DNA of 64,000 nt from CAYRFQ01 sp964423615 (GTDB lineage Bacteria; Planctomycetota; Planctomycetia; Gemmatales; Gemmataceae). The notes below the pieces were generated by a model. That model saw only the letters and a program-made list of their open reading frames with translations, was not told where the DNA came from and searched no databases. This document shows positions 17,318-26,521 of this stretch, piece by piece. Within the stretch, counting starts at the first letter, position 1; every line of letters begins with the position of its first letter. The stretch spans positions 1 through 64,000 of the forward strand of contig CAYRFQ010000033.1 in the NCBI GenBank assembly GCA_964423615.1, given 5' to 3'. A program made the translations under genes and the position numbers.

Positions 17318-17367
17318 TTTCAAACACTGGCCCAATCGAACGACTGAGCCAGTGCTCCCTTTTGAAA
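17318..17367 (-). terminator. Hairpin downstream of hflX
   Basis: CACTGGC pairs with GCCAGTG, and an outer TTTCAAA pairs with TTTGAAA. It starts right at the hflX stop codon. There is no strong T-run, so termination is probable rather than certain. Confidence 0.5.
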
Positions 17368-18705
17368 TCACTCGGCCCCATCACCATTTCGATACGGTCC
17401 CAACGTTCCATCGTCCAAGCGAACCTGAATTTGCACTCCAGGTTCGTGGATGTGATGGATCAGGTGTCGCGGAATGTAGCAACCAATCTGAACACGATCT
17501 CCCTCGTATTCTTGATGGTAAATCTCGGCGTGGGCCGATAAAAACGCGATGACGCGACCGTTGCCCGCACTTGCGTTCACTTCCGTCTCGACAAAGTTAG
17601 ATGTGAGTTTCGTCACGACTGCTTCGCACAATTCCTCAATCCCTTTACGGCGGGCTGCACTGATATGAATGGTGTCTGGGAACCGGCTGTCCAGCACATC
17701 CAACAAGGAAATATCTTCGACCTTGTCCGCCTTATTGAATACGAGCAAAGTCGGTTTGTCCTCGCAACCGAGTTCTTTCAAGACTCCCTTCACCGCTTGG
17801 ATGTGGTCTTCGGCGAGTGGGTCGCTTGCGTCAACAACATGGAGCAACAACCGAGCCTGGCGGGCCTCTTCCAGCGTTGCCTTGAAGGAAGCAATCAAGT
17901 GGTGGGGTAAGTCCCGAATGAAACCGACTGTGTCGCTCAACAAGACTTTCCCGAATTCCGGAATTTGCCACTGCCGCGTTCGGGTATCAAGCGTGCTGAA
18001 GAGTTGGTTGGCGACCTTGATGTCTGCCCCGGTGAGGGCCTTCATCAAGGTGCTCTTGCCAGCGTTTGTGTACCCGACGAGAGACACGGTGTACTCGTCC
18101 GATCGACTCGCGACTTCACGCTCTTTGCGTGCCTGGACTATTCGAATTTTTTCCTTCAAGTCGCGGATGCGGTAAGCGACTAATCGACGGTCGACTTCAA
18201 GCTGCGTTTCCCCGGGGCCTCGGAGACCGATGCCGCCACCTTCTTGTCGGGAAAGGTGCGTCCACATTTGTTTGAGTCGCGGAAGGGAGTATTCGAGTTG
18301 GGCCAATTCGACCTGGAGCCGCGCTTCTACCGACCTCGCTCGCGTGGCGAAGATGTCGAGGATGATCTCACTACGATCCAAAACCTTCCGTTCGGTGGCT
18401 TTCTCGAGGTTGCGAACTTGGGCCGGTGTTAGATCGTTGTCAAAGACGATCACGTCGGCGTCAACGGAGCCAGCTTCGTAAATCAGCTGGTCAAGTTTCC
18501 CCTTGCCGATGAACGTGCCCGGATGGATGTCTTGGCGGCGTTGAAGAAGCCCACCGACAACGGTCGCTCCAGCCGTTGTGACAAGTCCTGTGATCTCTTC
18601 GAGCGGGTCTTGCGTCACCCAGGGACGCTCCGGCAAGTCGACACTCACCAGGAATGCGCGCTCTTGATCTACCTTGAGTTCTTTACGAGTGTTATCGAAT
18701 GACAC
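17368..18705 (-). CDS. hflX: HflX family ribosome-associated GTPase
   Basis: HflX binds the 50S subunit and splits stalled ribosomes under stress. The 445-residue protein has the N-terminal HflX domain (HPGTFIGKGK, DVIVFDNDLTP, LDRSEIILDIFA), the linker GGGIGLRGPGETQLE, then the GTPase: G1 GYTNAGKST, G3 DTVGF and NKAD. Length is usual. The start is a GTG at 18705 with GGAGG about 14 nt upstream; that spacing is long, so the exact start is uncertain. A hairpin follows the stop. Confidence 0.95.
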   Translation of the reverse strand: MSFDNTRKELKVDQERAFLVSVDLPERPWVTQDPLEEITGLVTTAGATVVGGLLQRRQDIHPGTFIGKGKLDQLIYEAGSVDADVIVFDNDLTPAQVRNLEKATERKVLDRSEIILDIFATRARSVEARLQVELAQLEYSLPRLKQMWTHLSRQEGGGIGLRGPGETQLEVDRRLVAYRIRDLKEKIRIVQARKEREVASRSDEYTVSLVGYTNAGKSTLMKALTGADIKVANQLFSTLDTRTRQWQIPEFGKVLLSDTVGFIRDLPHHLIASFKATLEEARQARLLLHVVDASDPLAEDHIQAVKGVLKELGCEDKPTLLVFNKADKVEDISLLDVLDSRFPDTIHISAARRKGIEELCEAVVTKLTSNFVETEVNASAGNGRVIAFLSAHAEIYHQEYEGDRVQIGCYIPRHLIHHIHEPGVQIQVRLDDGTLGPYRNGDGAE

Positions 18706-18897
18706 GTGGTACTATCTACCTCCTTCCAAGTTTTCCTGGATTGTAAATTCGCCGCAATTGGAAATCCAAGGGAATTTAGCAAGGATCATTGGAAGTTCTC
18801 CTCTCGTCGGAAATGGAAGTATTTACTGTACTGATTGGTGAGATGGTCCTGGCTTTACATGCAAATGGACGCGAGAAAAAGACTACGGGTTCGGTAT

Positions 18898-20031
18898 CTA
18901 TTCCAAGACCTCGACGACAAGGCCATGAACACGATAGTTCACAACGCTCCGTTCGTGGAGGCGCACGGTCCAAGGAAAATCACAGATTTCCGTCACAATC
19001 TGTACGTTTGGTAATGACTGAAGGTGCGCTCCAGGTGTGAGAATCGCACGCAATAACATCTCGGGGGACCCTCGATATGGCCCACGTTGAGAGTGTCCAC
19101 CAATCCAACATTCGAGCGGAGTGGCTGCCGTCGTCCAGTCGTAAGGGCTCGTGAGTTGGAAGCGTCCGCCCGGCCTACTGAGCTTGGTCAAGTCGTTCAG
19201 AAGCTGTATCGGGGACGCCACGCAGTCAAGGACGTTGAGGGCCGAGATGCCATCGAAGGAATCCGGAGCGAACGGCAGTGCCATTGCGTCGCACGCCCAG
19301 AAATCGACGAGCTTGCGGTTTGGGAACTTCACCGGAAACTCACGCCGCCGATACACAATTCCTCCGACCCTTTGCGGATACCGAACGACCCCATCACGAA
19401 GCACTCGGTGGGCCAACCGCAGCATCGAAAAATTGAGATCGACTCCGAGGGAAAGAGCACCTGTGGTTTCTGCCAAATAAAACGTTCCACGGCCAACCGA
19501 ACACCCAACGTCGAGAAACTTGTCGCCTTGTTCACCCAGCAATTCGCTAACCATTGTCCCAAGGAGCCTGACGAAGTCACCAACCTGAAAATCGTTGGCC
19601 GATTCCCTCTTGTCGAGGTCTTGGTAATGGCCCCAGGCGTAGTGGCTTGCGTAAAGCCGATCCGTTTCATACGCCGACCCAGGACCACAACAATCGCTGA
19701 GCACGCCCTCGAGTTCGTCGGGAAGATCTTCTCTGGCTGTGATTTGGTGGATGCGAGATGAGACGTACTCGCGGACGTCCGGCACAAGAATGGGAATGCC
19801 GTCGATGATGGGATACTCGCATTGACACGCGGAATTGGTGCAATGTAATAGGCCTTGCAGAATGACTCCGTTCGTTTCGCTATCTCCAGACCGGTCGTTG
19901 CGAGGGACATCGGTTTGTCGGTAGGTTGTCTCGTGCCACACGGCTGCGATTTCGACAGGAAACGCCCCTCGGCCTTGAACTTGACAGAGCGGGCAAATAG
20001 GACTCAGTCGTTCGAAGTGCATTCGCTTCAA
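18898..20031 (-). CDS. SAM-dependent methyltransferase with Trm112-like zinc N-terminus
   Basis: The first 90 residues carry CPLC and CTNSACQCEYPIIDGIPIL, a Trm112-like zinc module. The class I methyltransferase core follows: motif I FLDVGCSVGRG, a DLNFSML acidic loop and ALPFAPDSFDGI. The substrate is unknown. A TTG start at 20031 fits GGAGG at 10-nt spacing; an ATG at 20022 is the alternative. That GGAGG is made by the last codons of the PAAR gene, so translation of the two is probably coupled. This makes the methyltransferase a candidate modifier or cargo partner of the PAAR protein, by inference only. Confidence 0.82.
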   Translation of the reverse strand: MKRMHFERLSPICPLCQVQGRGAFPVEIAAVWHETTYRQTDVPRNDRSGDSETNGVILQGLLHCTNSACQCEYPIIDGIPILVPDVREYVSSRIHQITAREDLPDELEGVLSDCCGPGSAYETDRLYASHYAWGHYQDLDKRESANDFQVGDFVRLLGTMVSELLGEQGDKFLDVGCSVGRGTFYLAETTGALSLGVDLNFSMLRLAHRVLRDGVVRYPQRVGGIVYRRREFPVKFPNRKLVDFWACDAMALPFAPDSFDGISALNVLDCVASPIQLLNDLTKLSRPGGRFQLTSPYDWTTAATPLECWIGGHSQRGPYRGSPEMLLRAILTPGAHLQSLPNVQIVTEICDFPWTVRLHERSVVNYRVHGLVVEVLE

Positions 20032-20037
20032 AAATGG

Positions 20038-20421
20038 TTATCCTCCGATATCGACGTTGGTCGCACCAGGACCTGTGACCTTACCCGTGAGAGATGGAAT
20101 CGGAGCCGAGCATGCGGCGTGAGCAGTAACGTCATCGACGCGTGCTGCGGGTAATTTCTCGATCATCACGGTGCCGGAGCCCTTGGCAATTACTCCAGGT
20201 CCACCAGGAGAGCAGCTTGCGAGAGCGCACTGAACCGATTTGTCACCCACGCGTGCGGCGTTCTTCCCTTCGATTACCACCGTCGACGCGCCTTTCTCTA
20301 TGGCAAGCGGCTGGGCCGGATGTGCCTGTGGAGTTGGTGTCGGCGTGGATGGGTGGATGGGTGCATGGCAATGTGGGGCATCTTGTTTAACGTTGTCGCC
20401 GACTCTAGCTGCTTTGGGCAT
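20038..20421 (-). CDS. PAAR-domain protein
   Basis: PAAR proteins form the sharp tip on the spike of type VI and related contractile injection systems and can carry effectors. The 127 residues show the repeated PAAR signature: AARVGDN near the start, VVIEGKNAARVGDK, and VMIEKLPAARVDDV, with glycine- and proline-rich links and several cysteines and histidines for metal binding. No effector domain is fused. No sheath, tube or baseplate gene is in the window, so any secretion machine must be elsewhere. The stop lies 7 bp before the methyltransferase start. Confidence 0.85.
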   Translation of the reverse strand: MPKAARVGDNVKQDAPHCHAPIHPSTPTPTPQAHPAQPLAIEKGASTVVIEGKNAARVGDKSVQCALASCSPGGPGVIAKGSGTVMIEKLPAARVDDVTAHAACSAPIPSLTGKVTGPGATNVDIGG

Positions 20422-20546
20422 GCTTCGACTTCTCCCTAACGACCAAGTTCACGCGGCGGGCGCGTGAGATGTTGATTTCAAAACCGACGCTGCCGCCCGC
20501 TCGCGTGCAACGCCTGGTTCGCCGGTTCTGGACAAATGCCCGCAAA

Positions 20547-21797
20547 TCAGCCCTGCATTTCTTCCGGGGCGATCTCCACCATTCGAATAATCGATTTCAT
20601 CGCGGGGTCCGTAAATCCTGAGTAGTTGGCAAGCCTTCCACCGCCCGCCGGATTTTCAACATCTCGAAGGATATTGCCATACTTCTCCGTTTTCAATTGC
20701 CGAAGTGGACCCGACAAGGCCGTACTTTGAACCGCTTCTCCGAGCGCGGCGGATACCTGCTCAACGAGATACTCCATGGTGACGTACTCGTCATCGCTGT
20801 TCGCCATTGCCGTGAGGATTTGTTTTCGATATCGCTTCTCTCCAACCGTTTCAATTGTCGCCCGATACTCCCTAATCAGCCTTTGCGCTTTACGCCTAGC
20901 GTAAGTCGCAAGGGCAGTTTTGACATCATCAATTGTGGGCGAGTTCTCGGATCGATTTTGGCAGATTTCGGCCACTTCTAAGCAAAGGAACTGCAAAACG
21001 AACGGCGAACCGACAGAATACGTCTTTAACGCGTGTACGACATCATCACTTACCTGCAGTTTCAGGCGGTCAAAGCCTGTCTTGACGATTTCGTGTGCCT
21101 CCGAGGGGCTTAGGGTAGTAAGATTGATCTCTTCCAAGACCCTGTCAGTTCCGGGATCGCTGATGACGAGTCGCGACGCCTCGTTCTCAGTTCCAATGAG
21201 GGCAATACGAAACTGCTTGCAGTTTCGATTCGCAAAACTCTTGAGAAAAGCCGTGAGATCGCTACTGAATTGATCTGAAGCTCGGTGTAGCTCATCGATA
21301 AGCAAAAGAATCGAATTCTCATTGCAAATGTCTATCAGCTTCGATTCCGTCGGCGATCTAACGACGAGTTCTCGGACTTCCTTTTCACTTGCACTACGTT
21401 GTCGCGTGATTCCGGCCTTCAACTTTGCGACTAGCACGTAGAATGCATTACCGGAAAGCTCTCCTTCCGCATTGGTGCCAGTCATTGTTCCGGTTCCGAC
21501 AGTGCGTTGAACAGTCACTTCGTATCCTAGCTCTTCCAAAATCCGTTCGAAGATGGCGGAGAAAGATTTTCCGTAAACGTTCTCGATGTACACAAGTTTG
21601 TGGGTACTCGAGAAATCCTGTGCCACCCGGACAACCATACTTGATTTACCAACACCGTATCCGCCAAACACGAGCGGCACGTAGGCTCGTTCTAGAGCCG
21701 TGCGTACGTCAGCCTGCGGTGTGCCTCGGTCGGCGTAAACGTTGGACTCCTCAATTGGAAACTTGCCCGGAACGAAAACGTCAGACGGCTTTATCAT
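20547..21797 (-). CDS. AAA+ ATPase, Orc1/Cdc6-like
   Basis: The 416-residue protein has Walker A GGYGVGKSS (45-53), Walker B ILLLIDELH (163-171) and sensor-type IALIGT. The C-terminal part after about 260 looks helical with a winged-helix-like end. The overall form is like Orc1/Cdc6 or STAND-type P-loop ATPases. I chose the ATG at 21797; a TTG at 21803 has better spacing to AAAGGA and is possible. It lies 125 bp upstream of the PAAR gene on the same strand. Its job is not clear: DNA or chaperone-like remodelling are both open. Confidence 0.75.
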   Translation of the reverse strand: MIKPSDVFVPGKFPIEESNVYADRGTPQADVRTALERAYVPLVFGGYGVGKSSMVVRVAQDFSSTHKLVYIENVYGKSFSAIFERILEELGYEVTVQRTVGTGTMTGTNAEGELSGNAFYVLVAKLKAGITRQRSASEKEVRELVVRSPTESKLIDICNENSILLLIDELHRASDQFSSDLTAFLKSFANRNCKQFRIALIGTENEASRLVISDPGTDRVLEEINLTTLSPSEAHEIVKTGFDRLKLQVSDDVVHALKTYSVGSPFVLQFLCLEVAEICQNRSENSPTIDDVKTALATYARRKAQRLIREYRATIETVGEKRYRKQILTAMANSDDEYVTMEYLVEQVSAALGEAVQSTALSGPLRQLKTEKYGNILRDVENPAGGGRLANYSGFTDPAMKSIIRMVEIAPEEMQG

Positions 21798-21860
21798 CGA
21801 CAACGCAAATCCTTTAGATTGGGTGAGGATATGGTAGTAGTGGCGTCGGCGAACAATAGT

Positions 21861-23363
21861 TTAGTCACTTAAGGCCGACTGAATCATGGCGGCGACCACA
21901 ATAACTATCACTCCACAGATTAATGGGAATGCGACTCGCTTGGCAAGTGCAAAGGGACTTGTGTTAGTCAGGGACGAGGACATCAGCGTGACTGCGGCAA
22001 CAGGGGACATCGTTCGACCGGCGGCGGAAGCCAAAGCCACGACAGACCCAACCAACGCTGGATCTACGCCTGCGTCAACAGCAGGAACTGCAAAGAATCC
22101 AAACAATGCTTGCGTGGAAGCCATCCCCGACCCGCAAACCGTCGCAAAACCCATCGGTAAGGCACCGCTTGCCGGGAACAGCAACCAGGGTACCTCTCCA
22201 ATAATGACACCGATGAATTTGGCGATTCCGATGATCTTGATACCTTCGGCGAAACAAGAGGCCGTGACGATTAAAGAAACGATGTTGGCAAAAGCATAGC
22301 CCGCTCCGTCAAAAAAGGCTCTTGGTATTCGCATGGCCGAACGCCATGCGACGAGCGCTGCGACGAATACACCGATGAGCATCGACGCACCGATTAACCG
22401 GCTGCCAGCCAGTCCAGCGAGTCGAATAACTTCGCTTTGTTTTGGCTGGAGGTCGGTTTGTTGGTGTTGGGCTAGTCCGTCTTGGGCCTTCAGGTCCGAA
22501 ATATCGTTCTGCAACGTGGCGACCTTGGGAACGAGCCATGCGGGCGGAACGTGGATCAAGTTCAGTGGCGGACCCGTTAGAAACAGCAGGGCCAAAGGAA
22601 GCAGCGGGATGGCTGCCCGAAGATAGCTGATTTGGAACGTTTCGACTTCTTCAGTTGGGGCCGTTTCGTCCTGCTGTTCGTTGGAGTCCTGTTGAGCTTC
22701 CTTGGCTTCAGCACGGGCGGAAAGCCACCAATGGACCAACGTCACTGCAAGGAGTCCCATCAAATTCAGAGGCAGAATACGTTGGATGACGATTGCCGCC
22801 GTCAACCCCATCGGAGGCTTACCTTGCTCGGTGAGTGTGTCTTCACTGACCGACACTGTTGTTCGTAACTCCGGCGCGCCTGGGTTGAGGAGTTCTCCAC
22901 CAACGGAGCACCCGAGCAGCAACGTTGCCCCGATCGTCGTAGGCGATATGCGGGCTGCCAGTAGAATCGGAATCACAACCGGGCCCAGCGTGGCCGCTGT
23001 GCTCGTCTGGCTGATGATCGGGATATTCACGATAAAGGCCACGATGAGCGTTCCGGGGATTAGAGCCCAACGGACCTTTGTAAGAGGCTTGATCAACAAG
23101 TGTACAAGGTGCTGGTCGCATTGGGTGTGTCGCAGAACATAAGCGAACCCCATAGCCGTGCAGATGGGGACGACGAACCGCTCATTCGCAAACGTCTCGA
23201 AAAATTTCACGAGAATTGGAGCTGGTTTTCCTGCCACAAAACCAAGAATCAACGCCGCCGCCATCAACGCCAAACGCACATCGACGCGACGCGTAATTGC
23301 ATAGATCGCGCCGACAATCGTGACGACACCCAGGAGTAATTGAAAAGACTCTGTGAGGTTCAT
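21861..23363 (-). CDS. DcuC-type C4-dicarboxylate carrier
   Basis: The 500-residue protein has about 12 hydrophobic segments, a central hydrophilic loop (SARAEAKEAQQ...) and the features of the DcuC family: FAYVLRHTQCDQHLV, GTLIVAFIVNIPIISQTSTAA, GCSVGGELLNPGAPEL, and near the end GAGRTMSPVAAVTLMSSS-type sequence. DcuC carriers exchange or export succinate and fumarate across the inner membrane. The transported substrate in this organism is inferred. No fumarate reductase gene is nearby. Confidence 0.88.
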   Translation of the reverse strand: MNLTESFQLLLGVVTIVGAIYAITRRVDVRLALMAAALILGFVAGKPAPILVKFFETFANERFVVPICTAMGFAYVLRHTQCDQHLVHLLIKPLTKVRWALIPGTLIVAFIVNIPIISQTSTAATLGPVVIPILLAARISPTTIGATLLLGCSVGGELLNPGAPELRTTVSVSEDTLTEQGKPPMGLTAAIVIQRILPLNLMGLLAVTLVHWWLSARAEAKEAQQDSNEQQDETAPTEEVETFQISYLRAAIPLLPLALLFLTGPPLNLIHVPPAWLVPKVATLQNDISDLKAQDGLAQHQQTDLQPKQSEVIRLAGLAGSRLIGASMLIGVFVAALVAWRSAMRIPRAFFDGAGYAFANIVSLIVTASCFAEGIKIIGIAKFIGVIIGEVPWLLFPASGALPMGFATVCGSGMASTQALFGFFAVPAVDAGVDPALVGSVVALASAAGRTMSPVAAVTLMSSSLTNTSPFALAKRVAFPLICGVIVIVVAAMIQSALSD

Positions 23364-23515
23364 GGCGGTATTATCCTGCAGAACTTGGTTGATCTACCAT
23401 AAGCCGAATGGTCCGATGACAAAAGGAAAAACGCGAAAACTACATCATCGCGGTTGGACATCGACCACGCCACTCTCACATCGTGTAAGAAAAAAGGTCT
23501 ATTGTTCTCCCGGCC

Positions 23516-24415
23516 CTACTTGAGCTTTGCAGTGGTCGATACAAACTTGCGGACCACCGGAAAGAAATCGACTTCGACCGAACTACCATGATCGGCACCC
23601 TCTACACGAACGAATTGCTTCGGGTCGTTGGCTGCCTGGAAGAGACGTTTTCCAAGAGAAAACGGTACTTTTCTGTCGTGTGTCCCGTGGAAGATCAAGA
23701 CCGGCTGATGACAACTGCGGATCTTTGCGACGCTGTCAAATCGATGCCGCATCAGCCAATGAGCTGGGAGAACCGGATACCGAGAGGCAACGACATCGGG
23801 GAGAGACGTAAACGGGCAAATCAACACAAGAGCCCGGTGCGGGCGTTCACTGGCCAGAGCCACCGCAACCCCTGAACCCAGAGAACGTCCCAAAATCACA
23901 ATCCTCTCTGAATCAATGCATTGGTTCCTTTGAAGCCAGGTATAGGCGGCTTCTGCCGAGTCATAACAGCCCTGCTCGCTGGGCGTTCCTTTACTTCGGC
24001 CGTACCCAGGATAGTCAAATATCAGAACGGATAAGTTCAGCTCTTGTTGCCACTTGACGACTGCGGCTGAGGATAAATGAAAGCTCAAGTTCGCGTTTTG
24101 TGGATGACAGATCAGAACGGCTCCTTCGTGCCTTTTCTTGGGGTACCAACGGGCGTGAATGCTGACTTTCTTCGAGATTTCAAGAAAAAGGTCTTCCATT
24201 TGGTTCTCCGTCGTTGACTCCAACCAGCGCTCAGCAGGAGAACTCGGTCGGAAAACGAGCCGATTCTCGAAAACTAACAATCCTCCAACGATCAAGACGT
24301 AAACCAAAAGCACCCAAAGGAAACACCGACCGATTTTTCTGCAAAGTCGCTTTGGCAACGAGGGTTTGGGAGTGAACATCCTAGTTCTTTCGGTAAGAAG
24401 GCGAGTAGATGGCAT
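23516..24415 (-). CDS. Membrane-anchored alpha/beta hydrolase
   Basis: The protein has an N-terminal hydrophobic anchor (residues 30-50, FLWVLLVYVLIVGGLLVFE), followed by an alpha/beta hydrolase fold: HPQNANLSFH oxyanion-type loop, FDYPGYGRSKG, nucleophile elbow GRSLGSG, HGTHDRKVPF with the acidic residue, and the catalytic His in GADHGS. The layout resembles the BEM46/YfhR group, whose substrates are poorly known. The ATG at 24415 is chosen; an ATG 36 bp further in (24379) would also keep the anchor. Confidence 0.85.
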   Translation of the reverse strand: MPSTRLLTERTRMFTPKPSLPKRLCRKIGRCFLWVLLVYVLIVGGLLVFENRLVFRPSSPAERWLESTTENQMEDLFLEISKKVSIHARWYPKKRHEGAVLICHPQNANLSFHLSSAAVVKWQQELNLSVLIFDYPGYGRSKGTPSEQGCYDSAEAAYTWLQRNQCIDSERIVILGRSLGSGVAVALASERPHRALVLICPFTSLPDVVASRYPVLPAHWLMRHRFDSVAKIRSCHQPVLIFHGTHDRKVPFSLGKRLFQAANDPKQFVRVEGADHGSSVEVDFFPVVRKFVSTTAKLK

Positions 24416-24824
24416 CCATTTTTCGTTGTACTATATTTTTCGAATCGAAACTCCTCCGATCCCCTCAAAGCTAAAAACCCACAATTCGACAAAAACGGTC
24501 TAAAAATGACAGAAAACGGAACCACCATTGCACTAGACTTACGCCTTTTGTTCCCTTTTGTGACACCTCCCCACTCTCCATGATCTACAAGTGTGCGTCT
24601 CTTTCAGCGCGAACATTTTTCAGCTGGGAAGACTCTCATTTAGTGACCGATCTTGCTGTTGAGGATCACCGCTTTGGTCGATCGCATTTCGCGCATTTCG
24701 GATCACAGGTTCCGCTCCACAGACTTTGTGTTCCTCGTGCTTTGCATCTTGAAGTACAATCTTCTTGGCATGGCCACGGCGAAAAAGTAAGATCAATACC
24801 TCACAACGCGAGTTGAATTCTTGT
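24416..24824. other. 409-bp divergent gap with a truncated family A repeat
   Basis: No gene is supported. The family A fragment (24488-24582) lies here between two divergent genes. The rest is AT-richer than the genes and holds no feature I recognise. Confidence 0.55.
24488..24582 (+). repeat. Dispersed repeat family A, truncated copy
   Basis: ACAAAAACGGTCTAAAAATG at the start and GACACCTCC...CTCCATG at the end line up with the first third of the 36-kb copy. The internal TAAACCTGCGC units are mostly gone, leaving TTGCACTAGACTTACGCC. It is the same orientation as the 36-kb copy. Confidence 0.65.
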
Positions 24825-25052
24825 ATGGACCAGCACGAAAAACGAGAGCTGCGAAACCTGAAGCGTTCCCTCAAACGTAAAGGGACAAAACGCCGCAGGC
24901 AACACCTCAAACGGGACCTCCAAGACAACCCCGAAGAAGCCCACCTGACGGAATTCGAGTACGACAGAGATAGCTCGGAGTGGCTCAACGGGATCGACAA
25001 CGACCGTACGCGTCGTCGATCCAGCTCTGAGAAGGACGATGCAGATGAGTGA
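24825..25052 (+). CDS. Small, highly charged conserved-looking protein
   Basis: This 75-residue protein is rich in K, R, E and D and has no hydrophobic segment. Its N-terminal part reads as a charged helix (EKRELRNLKRSLKRKGTKRR) and ends with DADE. It resembles small charged proteins I associate with planctomycete C1 gene regions, but I cannot name it. I chose the ATG at 24825; upstream codons in the same frame look non-coding. Its stop overlaps a possible start of the next gene (ATGAGTGA at 25045), which suggests one operon. Confidence 0.6.
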   Translation: MDQHEKRELRNLKRSLKRKGTKRRRQHLKRDLQDNPEEAHLTEFEYDRDSSEWLNGIDNDRTRRRSSSEKDDADE

Positions 25053-25101
25053 ACGCAGAACGTCGAGGACTTTGTTGAGCGGAAAAAGAAAGACGCACGC
25101 C

Positions 25102-25746
25102 ATGGCCCGACCAAATTTCCTCGTCGTCAAGGTGGGGGGAAGTCTATACGATCTACACAATCTTCGGTCCAAATTGCATGCCTGGTTAGAAGACTTTTCA
25201 GATTGTGCGGTTTGTATCATCCCAGGGGGAGGGAAAACGGCAGACGTAGTTCGCGATTGGGATAGGAGACACGAACTGGGAGAAGAGAAAGCCCACTGGC
25301 TTGCCTTGCGATCACTGACATTGAATGCTCATTGGTTAGCGGACTTGCTTCCCAGGGCAACTGTCCTGTCGACCCCAAAAAAGTTGCTCACTCGGAAAAA
25401 TCCGTTTTTGTTCATTCTCGACGCGCACGCTTTTGGTGTCTTTGATGAGCAAAACGCGGATCACCTTCCGCATACGTGGGAAACAACAAGCGACTCGGTG
25501 GCCGCACGAGTTGCCATCGTTTTTGGTGCGGATCACCTCTACTTACTCAAATCGGTCGATATACCTCCGGCAATCACTTGGCGAGAAGCCGCCGAGGCTG
25601 GATTTGTCGATTCGATCTTTCCCTCGGTTGTCGACCATTCTCCGTTGCAGGTCCATGCCATCAATTTCCGGGAATGGGAACTTCCTCACTCTGATACTTC
25701 GCCGAATGCACAACATTGGCAAGCTGGCGAACTTTCACCTCGCTGA
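25102..25746 (+). CDS. Amino acid kinase family protein (MfnE-like, C1-cofactor biosynthesis)
   Basis: The protein begins with the amino-acid-kinase motif VVKVGGSLYD and continues with CIIPGGGKTADVV, DAHAFGV and TTSDSVAARVA, typical of the small kinases found beside tetrahydromethanopterin and methanofuran genes. MfnE makes the diphosphate of the furan amine in methanofuran synthesis; equating this protein with MfnE is inference. I chose the ATG at 25102 because it begins right at the domain. An ATG at 25045 with AAGGA 8 nt upstream, overlapping the previous stop, is an equal candidate. The gene converges on mfnB and overlaps its 3' end by 86 bp. Confidence 0.8.
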   Translation: MARPNFLVVKVGGSLYDLHNLRSKLHAWLEDFSDCAVCIIPGGGKTADVVRDWDRRHELGEEKAHWLALRSLTLNAHWLADLLPRATVLSTPKKLLTRKNPFLFILDAHAFGVFDEQNADHLPHTWETTSDSVAARVAIVFGADHLYLLKSVDIPPAITWREAAEAGFVDSIFPSVVDHSPLQVHAINFREWELPHSDTSPNAQHWQAGELSPR

Positions 25747-26497
25747 TGCTCGAGTCTCTATCGCCGGTGCAAGCAGCCCCTCTGACGGCGACCCAGTCCG
25801 GACGAACGTCCATTAGATCGGCGATGTCGTCTAACCGCAGCGAACCCGCCAACGCGACCCGCACGCCTGAGGCATGACATTGAGCGCAGATGGCAACAAG
25901 CCTGGACTTTGGGAGCCACGATAATAAACCCCTTCCCAACGAGTTGGAACTATCCTCAATATCCGCCTCGGTCCTCGATGATTTATGGAACGTATCGATC
26001 AGCAGTATGCTACCTGGTCTGCTGCAAGCAAACTCGACAACGTGTTGAACTTCAGGTGCCATAGCCTTGTTGCCCTCAGCGTAAGCCACCGCAACGACGC
26101 CAGGAGAACCTTCGACGGTTTCGGCTTTCCGAATCACTGCTTGGAGCGCACCCTGCCAATCAAAGCCACCACTCAACCCCCACTTCAGGAGCCATAGCTT
26201 TTTATAAAGGTGGTTAGGCGATGACAGCCAAGTTCTGTCCGTCGATCGAGGAGGATTTCGATAATGATCATAGAGCTCTCCCATCGCAGCGGTCACAGGG
26301 ACTCGGCCTTGGACGACTCGCACGATTTCCTCCACAACTTGCCAACTCGTTTTGCCGAGTGGACCGTTGGCTGGTTCTTTGATGTCGATGACGTCGGCTC
26401 CCCCTAGAAGAGCAAGCTCGGCTTCGTGGGCCGAACGCACGCTGACGAGGAGACGAGTTCGGTGGGGCTTTTGGGGTGTTTGTTGATTCAATGTCAT
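25661..26497 (-). CDS. mfnB: (5-formylfuran-3-yl)methyl phosphate synthase (MfnB family)
   Basis: MfnB joins two glyceraldehyde-3-phosphate molecules to make the furan ring of methanofuran, the one-carbon carrier of H4MPT-dependent C1 metabolism. The 278-residue protein has the family's start LLVSVRSAHEAELALLGGADVIDIKEP, with K40 as the likely counterpart of a catalytic lysine, and later LLIDTFHKSS and LAGSL. The ATG at 26497 is chosen; an in-frame GTG at 26521 is also possible. The last 86 bp overlap the convergent kinase gene. In bacteria this pathway is best known from methylotrophs and some planctomycetes. Confidence 0.88.
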   Translation of the reverse strand: MTLNQQTPQKPHRTRLLVSVRSAHEAELALLGGADVIDIKEPANGPLGKTSWQVVEEIVRVVQGRVPVTAAMGELYDHYRNPPRSTDRTWLSSPNHLYKKLWLLKWGLSGGFDWQGALQAVIRKAETVEGSPGVVAVAYAEGNKAMAPEVQHVVEFACSRPGSILLIDTFHKSSRTEADIEDSSNSLGRGLLSWLPKSRLVAICAQCHASGVRVALAGSLRLDDIADLMDVRPDWVAVRGAACTGDRDSSISEVKVRQLANVVHSAKYQSEEVPIPGN

Positions 26498-26521
26498 TGT
26501 GTTCTTGAATATTTCCAACAC

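Noticed and set aside
19087..19761. Plus-strand frame of 224 codons
   Set aside because: Antisense to the methyltransferase gene, whose motifs are clear.
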